Source: CBFCZU01 sp965602635
GTDB taxonomy: Bacteria > Planctomycetota > Phycisphaerae > SM23-33
DNA: 12,709 nucleotides
Assembly (NCBI GenBank): GCA_965602635.1
Contig: CBFCZU010000125.1
Location: forward strand, 1 to 12,709
Direction of reading: 5' to 3'
A model generated the notes under the pieces. The model had not been told where the DNA came from. It saw only the letters and a program-made list of their open reading frames with translations, and did not search any database. Positions 6,944 to 12,709 of the stretch are shown piece by piece. The stretch's first letter is position 1, and each line of letters begins with the position of its first letter. The translations under genes and the position numbers were made by a program.

Positions 6944-7656
6944 GGACCTTCGATGCCGACCTGCACATCCACACCTGCCTTTCGCCCTGCGCCGAGCGGG
7001 AGATGTGCCCGTCGACCGTGGTCCGCCACGCGCTCGGGAGAGGATTGGACTTGATCGCGATCTGTGACCACAACTCGGCCGAGAACGTCGACGCGGTGAG
7101 CCGCGCCGCCGAGAGGGCCGGGCTGGCCGTGATCGGGGGGATGGAGATCACCTCCCGGGAGGAGGTGCACGTGCTCGGGCTCTTCCAGGAGGACGGCCTT
7201 CTCCGCGCGGCCCAAGAGGTCGTCTACGACAATCTCCCGGGCGAGAACGACCCCGGCACGTTCGGCGAACAACTGGTCACGGACGAACGCGGCCAAGTGA
7301 TCCGCCACAATCGACGGCTGTTGATCGGAGCTACGACCTTGACGCTGGCCGAGGTCGTGCGGACCGTCCACGAGCTCGGGGGCCTGGCGATCGCCGCGCA
7401 TGTGGACCGGCCGAGCTTCAGCGTGCTGAGCCAGCTCGGGTTCATCCCCGAGGGCCTCGGGCTGGACGCGGTGGAGGTCTGCTCGGAGAACGTGCCGCCC
7501 ATCCCTGAGGGCCTGGCCGTGGTCCGCTTCTCCGACGCCCACCGCCCGGAGGAGATCGGGGCCAGGCGCACCCGCTTTCTCGTCGAGCGGCCGACCGCCG
7601 CGGAGATCGGATTGGCCCTGGGGCAGGCGGAGGGCCGCAGGATCCTGGAGGGCTGA
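6940..7656 (+). CDS. PHP-domain metal-dependent phosphoesterase
   Basis: A 238-residue PHP-family protein with the expected metal-binding set: H9-x-H11 in DLHIHT, D43-H44 in CDHNS, E69 and H77 in the EITSREEVH segment, H154 in AAHVD, and D199-x-H201 in SDAHRP. The domain covers the whole protein, as in small TrpH-like phosphoesterases. The ligands are intact, so hydrolysis of a phosphate ester or nucleotide is likely; the substrate cannot be named. The start is GTG 6940, overlapping the upstream stop by four bases, because the motif DLHIHT must lie near the N-terminus and no ATG precedes it. PHP proteins occur with DRTGG and CBS/ATPase genes near bifurcating hydrogenases, so it may handle a signalling nucleotide; this is inference. 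Confidence 0.88.
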   Translation: MRTFDADLHIHTCLSPCAEREMCPSTVVRHALGRGLDLIAICDHNSAENVDAVSRAAERAGLAVIGGMEITSREEVHVLGLFQEDGLLRAAQEVVYDNLPGENDPGTFGEQLVTDERGQVIRHNRRLLIGATTLTLAEVVRTVHELGGLAIAAHVDRPSFSVLSQLGFIPEGLGLDAVEVCSENVPPIPEGLAVVRFSDAHRPEEIGARRTRFLVERPTAAEIGLALGQAEGRRILEG

Positions 7657-8114
7657 TGGAGGACCTGTCGCTGCACATCCTGGATGTCGTCGAGAACGCG
7701 CTTCGCTCCGAGGCGAAGCTGGTCGAGATATCGGTGGTGGAAGACATGGAGCAGGACCTGCTGACGCTCGAGATCCGAGACGACGGGAAAGGCATGGACC
7801 CGGAGCAGTGTGCGCGGGCAGCCGACCCCTTCTTCACGACCAGGCCTGACCGGAGGATCGGGTTGGGCCTGGCGCTCCTGGCCCAAGCCGCCAGAGAGGC
7901 CGGCGGGGAGTTCAGTGTCTCCTCTCACCCGAATGGTGGGACAAGGGTCTGGGCCACGTTCCGCCACGGCCATCCTGACCGCAAGCCCCTGGGCGACATC
8001 TCCGCGACCCTGCACACCCTGGTGGCAGGGAGCCCCGAAGCGGACTTCGTCTACGAGCACCGGAGGGGCGCGGAGATCACCCGGCTCGATACCCGAGAAC
8101 TGAGACAGCCATGA
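7656..8114 (+). CDS. Stand-alone GHKL-family ATPase
   Basis: A 152-residue protein consisting almost only of a histidine-kinase-like ATPase domain. The N box lies around E13-N14 (DVVENALRSEA), G1 is DDGKGM (42-47), the F box DPFFTTR (57-63) and G2 GLGLALL (69-75). No dimerisation or phospho-histidine helix is present. It therefore looks like a partnerless ATPase or protein kinase domain rather than a complete sensor kinase. Residues after about 115 form an unassigned tail. The ATG shares one base with the PHP stop (TGATG) and follows GGAGGG, so translation is coupled. Similar small ATPases are known beside trimeric [FeFe]-hydrogenase genes, with unproved function. It ends the five-gene signalling block; the next gene, HdrA, overlaps it as ATGA. 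Confidence 0.85.
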   Translation: MEDLSLHILDVVENALRSEAKLVEISVVEDMEQDLLTLEIRDDGKGMDPEQCARAADPFFTTRPDRRIGLGLALLAQAAREAGGEFSVSSHPNGGTRVWATFRHGHPDRKPLGDISATLHTLVAGSPEADFVYEHRRGAEITRLDTRELRQP

Positions 8115-11100
8115 TCAACCTGGTGATCGATGACCAAGAAGTCAGCGTGGAGCCCGGCACGAGCGTGCTGGAGGCGTGCCTGGGGCTCGGCATAGAGATC
8201 CCCACGCTGTGCTACCACAGGTCGCTGCCGGCCTACGGCGCGTGCCGGCTTTGTCTGGTCGAGGTCGAGGAACGGGGCCGGGTCCAGATTCAGGCGTCGT
8301 GCCTTTACCCGGCCCGCGAGGGCCTGGTCGTCCGCACCGCCGCCGAGCAGGTGATCAGCACGCGCCGCATCATGGCCGAACTGCTCCTGGCCCGCTGCCC
8401 GGGCTCTGAGAAGGTCAGGGAAGTGGCCGCGCAGCTCGGGGTCACCGAGACCCGGTTCCCGAAGAAGGATGAGGACTGTATCCTGTGCGGCCTGTGCGTG
8501 AGGGTCTGCGCGGAGCGGATGAAGAGCGGAGCGATCGACTTCAGGGGCCGCGGCCACCAGCGAGAGGTCGGCCCGGCCTACGATAAGACTTCGCCCATCT
8601 GTATGGCCTGCGGGGCCTGCAAAGTGGTCTGCCCGACCGAGGCGGTGGACCTGGCGAAGGTCTCCGCGCGCGAGCCGCGCCCCGTGCTCGCCGAGTTCGA
8701 CGCCGGGCTCATCGACCGCCCCTCGATCTACATCCCCTACCCGCAGGCCATCCCGAAGGTGCCGGTCATCGACCGCGAGACCTGCATCCACTTCCGCAAG
8801 GGCGAGGAGGCCGACGCCTGCCGCTCGTGCGAGAACTTCTGCGAGGCCAAGGCCATCGACTTCAGCCAGCAGGACGAGCTGGTCGACCTGGACGCGGGGG
8901 CCGTGGTGATCGCGCCCGGCTTCGAGCTGTGCGACCACACCCTGCGCGCGGAATACGGCTTCGGGCAGTATCCGAACGTCATCAGCAGCCTCCAGTTCGA
9001 GCGCCTGCTCTCGGCCAGCGGACCCCATCAGGGCCACGTCGTGCGCCCCTCCGACGGCAAGGAGCCGAAGCGCATCGCCTCCATCCAGTGCGTGGGCTCG
9101 CGCGAGGACGAGACCAACTACTGCTCGTCGGTGTGCTGCATGTACGCGGTCAAGCACGCCCTGATGGCCCGAGAGCACCTGCCGGGCGTCGAGCACACGA
9201 TCTTCTTCATGGACCTCCGCGCCTTCGGCAAGGGCTTCGACGCGTACTACCAGCGGGCCCAGGACGAGGGCGTGCGGTTCGTGCGCGCGCGGCCCGCGGC
9301 GGTCGAAGAGGTCGGCGAGGAGGGCAACCTCCGGATCAAGTACCTCAACGAGCGCGGCGAGTTCAAGGACGAGGAGTTCGACCTGGTCGTCCTCTCGTGC
9401 GGCATGCGGCCCTCGGCAGGCGCCGGCGACGTGGCCGAGCGGCTCGGCGTCGAGCGCGACGCCAATGGCTACGCCCTCTCCCAGCGCCTCGCCCCGTTGG
9501 ACACGAGCCGCCCAGGCGTCTTCGTGTGCGGCCCCTTTGCCGAGCCCAAGGATATCCCCGAGACCGTAATGCAGGCGAGCGGCGCCGCCGCACGCGCCAT
9601 GGGACTCCTTGCAGACGTGCGGGGGACCCTGGTCGAGCCCAAGGAGTATCCTCCCGAGAGAGATGTCTCGGGCGAGGAGCCGAGAATCGGGGTCTTCGTC
9701 TGCCACTGCGGGCGCAACATCGGCGGGGTGGTCAACGTGCCGGAGGTGGTGGAGTACGCCCGCAGCCTGCCCAACGTCGTCCACGCGGAGCACAATCTCT
9801 ACACGTGCTCCACCGACAGCACGCAGAAGATCCGTGAGGCGATCGAGGAGCACAAGCTCAACCGCGTGCTCGTCGCCTCGTGCACGCCGCGGACCCACGA
9901 GCCGCTCTTCCGCGACACGCTGCGCGACGCGGGCCTGAACCAGTACCTCTTCGAGATGGCCAACATCCGCGACCAGTGCTCCTGGGTCCACATGCAGGAA
10001 CCCGACAAGGCCACCGCCAAGGCCAAGGCACTGGTCCGCATGAGCGTTGCCAGGGCCCGACTGATCGAGCCGCTCGCCGAGCGAACCCTGCCGCTGAACC
10101 ACGATGCGCTGGTCATCGGCGGCGGGCTCGCCGGGATGACGGCCGCGCTCGCCCTGGCCGACGAAGGGTTCAACGTCCACCTGGTCGAACGCGAGGCCGA
10201 GCTCGGCGGCCACGCAAAGCACGTGCAGTACCTCTTTGACGGCGAGGACCCCCAGGGCTTCCTCGCGAAGACGATCGAGCGGGCCCTGGCCCACCCGCGG
10301 ATCACCACCCACCTCGGCGCCTCGATCGCGGGGGTGGACGGCTTCGTGGGCAACTTCAAGACCCAGATCAGCACGAACGGAGACGCCGAGGAAGTGGAGC
10401 ACGGGGTGGTCGTCGTGGCCACAGGCGCACAGATCCACAAACCGACCGAGTACCTCTACGGCGAAGACGACCGGGTGCTCACACAGGTCGAGTTCGAACA
10501 GAGGCTCTCGGCCGGGGACGTCGCGGCCGGTACCGTCGTCATGATCCAGTGCGTCGGCTCGCGCGACGACGAGCGGCCCTACTGTAGTCGCCTGTGCTGC
10601 TCCCACGCGATCCGCAACGCGCTGAAGCTGAAAGAGCTCCGGCCCCAGGCGAACGTCTTCGTGCTCTACCGCGACCTGCGCACGTATGGGTTCCGCGAGA
10701 AGTACTACCGGCTGGCGCGCGAGAAGGGCGTGCGGTTCATCCGCTACGAGCCGGAGGGCAAGCCGCTCGTCTCCGTCGAGAACGGCACGCTGCGCGTCCA
10801 GGCGTGGGACCCCATCCTGGAGAGGACGCTGGCGATCGACTGCGACCACCTTGTCCTCTCGGCAGGGGTGGTGGCGCGGGAGGACGGCGAGGCGCTCGCG
10901 CAGATGCTCAAGGTGCCGCTGAACCAGGACCGTTTCTTCCTGGAGGCGCACCTCAAGTTGCGGCCCGTAGACTTCGCGTCGGACGGCGTGTTCCTCTGCG
11001 GCCTCGCCCACGCGCCTAAGAGCCTCGACGAGACGATCGCGCAGGCCACGGCCGCGGCATCGCGCTCGGCGACCATTCTCGCCAAGGACGAGCTGCCGCT

Positions 11101-11356
11101 CGAGGCGGCCATCTCCGAGGTGATCGACAAGAACTGCGACGGCTGCGCGTACTGCATCGAGCCCTGCCCGTACCAGGCGCTGACGCTGATCGAGTTCATG
11201 CGCAACGGCGAGATCAAGAAGACCGTCGAGACCAACGAGGCGCTTTGCAAGGGCTGCGGCGTGTGCCAGGCCACCTGCCCGAAGCGCGGCATCTTCATCC
11301 GCCACTACAAGCTCGACCAGATCGCGGCCGTCCTGGAGGCCGCACTGGAACCGTGA
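8111..11356 (+). CDS. hdrA: Fusion of NuoG/HydA-type ferredoxin domains with tandem HdrA
   Basis: A 1081-residue soluble electron-transfer hub. Residues 1-80 are a [2Fe-2S] plant-type ferredoxin (C34, C45, C48, C64). Residues 118-180 carry two [4Fe-4S] sites (C123/126/129/133 and C164/167/170/174). The His-Cys cluster region of NuoG is reduced to one Cys (C96). Residues 190-520 match the C-terminal half of an HdrA flavin domain, with C225/237/240/244 and the signature QCVGSR...YCSSVCC (C327 to C343), but no GxGxxG. From 527 a second HdrA follows: N-terminal domain with CHCGRNIGG, Rossmann motif GGGLAG (670-675), second QCVGSR...YCSRLCC (C814 to C830), and a C-terminal ferredoxin (C1009/1012/1015/1019 and C1046/1049/1052/1056). 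In known HdrA the flavin bifurcates electrons. No H-cluster motifs are present. The start overlaps the preceding stop as ATGA. Confidence 0.93.
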   Translation: MINLVIDDQEVSVEPGTSVLEACLGLGIEIPTLCYHRSLPAYGACRLCLVEVEERGRVQIQASCLYPAREGLVVRTAAEQVISTRRIMAELLLARCPGSEKVREVAAQLGVTETRFPKKDEDCILCGLCVRVCAERMKSGAIDFRGRGHQREVGPAYDKTSPICMACGACKVVCPTEAVDLAKVSAREPRPVLAEFDAGLIDRPSIYIPYPQAIPKVPVIDRETCIHFRKGEEADACRSCENFCEAKAIDFSQQDELVDLDAGAVVIAPGFELCDHTLRAEYGFGQYPNVISSLQFERLLSASGPHQGHVVRPSDGKEPKRIASIQCVGSREDETNYCSSVCCMYAVKHALMAREHLPGVEHTIFFMDLRAFGKGFDAYYQRAQDEGVRFVRARPAAVEEVGEEGNLRIKYLNERGEFKDEEFDLVVLSCGMRPSAGAGDVAERLGVERDANGYALSQRLAPLDTSRPGVFVCGPFAEPKDIPETVMQASGAAARAMGLLADVRGTLVEPKEYPPERDVSGEEPRIGVFVCHCGRNIGGVVNVPEVVEYARSLPNVVHAEHNLYTCSTDSTQKIREAIEEHKLNRVLVASCTPRTHEPLFRDTLRDAGLNQYLFEMANIRDQCSWVHMQEPDKATAKAKALVRMSVARARLIEPLAERTLPLNHDALVIGGGLAGMTAALALADEGFNVHLVEREAELGGHAKHVQYLFDGEDPQGFLAKTIERALAHPRITTHLGASIAGVDGFVGNFKTQISTNGDAEEVEHGVVVVATGAQIHKPTEYLYGEDDRVLTQVEFEQRLSAGDVAAGTVVMIQCVGSRDDERPYCSRLCCSHAIRNALKLKELRPQANVFVLYRDLRTYGFREKYYRLAREKGVRFIRYEPEGKPLVSVENGTLRVQAWDPILERTLAIDCDHLVLSAGVVAREDGEALAQMLKVPLNQDRFFLEAHLKLRPVDFASDGVFLCGLAHAPKSLDETIAQATAAASRSATILAKDELPLEAAISEVIDKNCDGCAYCIEPCPYQALTLIEFMRNGEIKKTVETNEALCKGCGVCQATCPKRGIFIRHYKLDQIAAVLEAALEP

Positions 11357-11388
11357 CCGATCCCGTCTGACGCGGACGAGAGGAAGCG

Positions 11389-11808
11389 ATGAGCGACGAA
11401 GAGTTCGACCCGATCATCATCGCGTTCTGCTGCAACTGGTGCTCCTACGCCGGGGCCGACCTGGCGGGTACCTCGCGCCTCCAGTACCCGCCCAACATCC
11501 GCATCGTGCGCGTGATGTGCTCCGGCATGGTGCATCCGAACCTCGTCATGGACGTCCTGAGCAAGGGCGCGGACGGGGTGCTGATCTGCGGCTGCCATCC
11601 CGGCGACTGCCACTACCTGGAGGGCAACCTCAAGGCGGAGAAGCGCGCCGAGGCCATCGATCTCCTGCTCGAGGACTTCGGCCTGGAGCCGGAGCGCTTC
11701 CGCCTGGAATGGATCTCGGCCTCCGAAGGCCCGCGCTTCGCCCAGGTGATGACGGAAATGACCGAGACAATCAAAGAGATCGGGCCGAGCCCGTACCGCA
11801 CGATGTAG
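11389..11808 (+). CDS. mvhD: MvhD-type [2Fe-2S] hydrogenase-Hdr connector subunit
   Basis: A 139-residue member of the MvhD/HdrA-associated delta family. In methanogens this protein carries electrons between the [NiFe] hydrogenase MvhAG and HdrA. The family cysteines are in place: C14-C15 and C18 in FCCNWCSYAG, C44 in VMCSGM, and C67, C69 and C74 in CGCHPGDCHY. Length and motifs are normal for the family. It starts at ATG 11389 after GAGAGGAAG, 32 bases beyond the HdrA stop, so it has its own ribosome binding site, unlike the overlapping genes before it. Its place between the HdrA fusion and MvhG fits the connector role. Confidence 0.95.
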   Translation: MSDEEFDPIIIAFCCNWCSYAGADLAGTSRLQYPPNIRIVRVMCSGMVHPNLVMDVLSKGADGVLICGCHPGDCHYLEGNLKAEKRAEAIDLLLEDFGLEPERFRLEWISASEGPRFAQVMTEMTETIKEIGPSPYRTM

Positions 11809-11816
11809 GAGCAACC

Positions 11817-12029
11817 ATGGAGCCTCAGAACGTCCGCTTCCTCGAGGGACACAAGTACATGTGGGACGGCGAAGCGTACGAGTCCCGCGAGGCCGCCGAG
11901 GCGAAGCGCAACGAGTATGCCGACAACGAGTTCGAGACGCAGCTCGTCGAGGAACAGGACCAGTTCCTCGTCTACACGCGTCGTGTCGTGACCGAAGTGG
12001 TGGTCGAGGGTGAGGCGCCCACGGCCTGA
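11817..12029 (+). CDS. Small conserved-context protein of unknown function
   Basis: A 70-residue acidic protein that I do not recognise. It has no Cys, no signal peptide and no membrane segment. It starts with MEPQNVRFLEGHKYMWDG, continues with a charged Glu/Ala/Arg helix-like stretch (about 24-40), and ends in a beta-like segment rich in Val around 52-66. The ATG follows AGGAG at 11807-11811, which overlaps the MvhD stop, and the gap to that gene is 8 bases, so it is clearly read as part of the operon. Codon use resembles its neighbours. Position between MvhD and MvhG suggests a subunit, chaperone or assembly factor of the hydrogenase part; nothing in the sequence shows which. Confidence 0.75.
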   Translation: MEPQNVRFLEGHKYMWDGEAYESREAAEAKRNEYADNEFETQLVEEQDQFLVYTRRVVTEVVVEGEAPTA

Positions 12030-12050
12030 CACGCCCCAAGGCCCACGAGA

Positions 12051-12057
12051 AAGGAGA
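12051..12057 (+). promoter_or_regulatory. Ribosome binding site of the MvhG gene
   Basis: AAGGAGA stands 6 bases before ATG 12064, in a 34-base gap after the 70-residue gene. It fixes the start of the hydrogenase small subunit and shows that this part of the operon is translated from its own sites. Confidence 0.75.
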
Positions 12058-12063
12058 CCGCGA

Positions 12064-12709
12064 ATGGCTGTCAAAGTTGCGGAGGAATGGTTGAACATCT
12101 GCGGCGGGTGCGAGGTGAGCATCCTCGACATCGGGGAGCCGCTGCTCGACCTCTTGCCCCAGCTCCAGTTCGTGCACATGCCCGTGCTGATGGACCACAA
12201 GTACTTCGGGCAGACGGGCGGAGGCACGGAGCTGGAGATCCCGGAGGCGGACGTCGGGATCATCAGCGGCGGCGTCCGCAACGAGAAGGAGAAGCACGTC
12301 GCCGAGGCCATGCGGAAGTCGTGCAAGACCCTCATCGCCTTGGGCTCGTGCGCCTGCTTCGGTGGCATTCCGGCCATGGCCAACATGTTCAAGCTCGACG
12401 ACCTGTACGAGAAGGTCTACCGCGACTCGAAGACCACCGAGCCCGCCGATACCCCGAGCGAGAACTTGCCGCCCCTGCTCGAATCGCTCAAGGCGGTCGA
12501 CGAGGTCGTCCAGGTGGACGCCTACATCCCCGGCTGCCCGACCGCTCCAGCCCTGATCGCCGAGGCGCTCACCTGCCTGCTCGAGGGGAAGCCCTTCGAG
12601 CTGCCGGAGCGCTCCGTGTGCGACGATTGCCCGGTCAAGCGCGAGAAGAAGGCGTCGGGCGGCACGATCGAGCGCCCGCTGAAGGGCGTCGAGTTCAAGC
12701 AGGGCGAGC
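12064..12709 (+). CDS. mvhG: MvhG-type [NiFe]-hydrogenase small subunit, 3' end missing
   Basis: The first 215 residues of an MvhG-like small subunit, cut by the window edge. The frame was read directly from the sequence and stays open to the end. C13-x2-C16 in ICGGCEVSILD, C96 in GSCACFGG and C158 in PGCP are the expected proximal [4Fe-4S] ligands near the [NiFe] site. C186 and C189 (CDDCP) probably begin further cluster ligation. There is no twin-arginine signal peptide, so the enzyme is cytoplasmic, as in F420-non-reducing (group 3c) hydrogenases. Its partner would be the large subunit MvhA, likely just beyond the window. It should pass electrons between the active site and MvhD. A role in a complex without a functional [NiFe] subunit, as in some related oxidoreductases, cannot be excluded until the next gene is seen. 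Confidence 0.93.
   Translation, partial: MAVKVAEEWLNICGGCEVSILDIGEPLLDLLPQLQFVHMPVLMDHKYFGQTGGGTELEIPEADVGIISGGVRNEKEKHVAEAMRKSCKTLIALGSCACFGGIPAMANMFKLDDLYEKVYRDSKTTEPADTPSENLPPLLESLKAVDEVVQVDAYIPGCPTAPALIAEALTCLLEGKPFELPERSVCDDCPVKREKKASGGTIERPLKGVEFKQGE

Noticed and set aside
8051..11305. A 1084-codon open frame on the minus strand opposite the HdrA fusion
   Set aside because: It mirrors a strongly conserved coding strand, has no recognisable domain and is typical of codon bias in GC-rich genes.
8111..11356. [FeFe] hydrogenase HydA, suggested by the N-terminal ferredoxin domains
   Set aside because: None of the H-cluster Cys motifs is present; the C-terminal two thirds are HdrA.
11359..11388. 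Possible terminator between HdrA and MvhD
   Set aside because: Only a weak imperfect hairpin and no T-run in the 32-base gap; read-through to MvhD is expected.

Overview
The window is one dense, plus-strand gene array from a GC-rich anaerobic bacterium. The bacterial assignment rests on two-component regulators, Shine-Dalgarno sites (for example AAGGAGG before a GTG start) and NuoE/NuoF-type subunits beside Hdr/Mvh-type subunits. The phylum cannot be fixed from this sequence. No tRNA, rRNA, insertion sequence, CRISPR array or clear intrinsic terminator was seen. All 14 genes point the same way and look like one operon cut by the right edge.

Layout. Positions 1-275 hold no convincing gene; they contain two short GC hairpins and a weak sigma-54-like element just upstream of the first start codon. 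Positions 276-2208 encode a double-receiver response regulator and a histidine kinase with an N-terminal receiver. Positions 2227-5312 encode a diaphorase-like module: an HdrA N-terminal FAD/Fe-S fragment fused to NuoE, a small thioredoxin-fold protein, and a full NuoF with extra Fe-S domains. Positions 5309-8114 encode five signalling or accessory proteins with overlapping frames: DRTGG, CBS plus anti-sigma-type ATPase, DRTGG, PHP phosphoesterase, and a stand-alone GHKL ATPase. Positions 8111-11356 encode a 1081-residue fusion of a NuoG/HydA-type ferredoxin region, an HdrA C-terminal half and a second, nearly complete HdrA. Positions 11389-12709 hold MvhD, a 70-residue unknown protein and the start of an MvhG-type [NiFe]-hydrogenase small subunit. 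The large subunit probably follows outside the window.

Reading: NuoE/NuoF would handle NAD(H), the HdrA flavins and ferredoxin domains would split or merge electrons, and MvhD would connect them to a [NiFe] hydrogenase. The accessory set resembles the one found around trimeric HydABC [FeFe] hydrogenases, but no H-cluster protein is present and an HdrA-MvhDG module stands in its place. The most unusual point is that the first HdrA flavin domain appears cut in two: its N-terminal half is fused to NuoE and its C-terminal half to the NuoG-like ferredoxin region, about 5 kb apart. HdrB and HdrC, the heterodisulfide-reducing subunits, are absent from the window. The plausible function is a cytoplasmic NAD/ferredoxin/H2 flavin-based electron-bifurcating complex with its own signalling module; this is inference from domain content and gene order.
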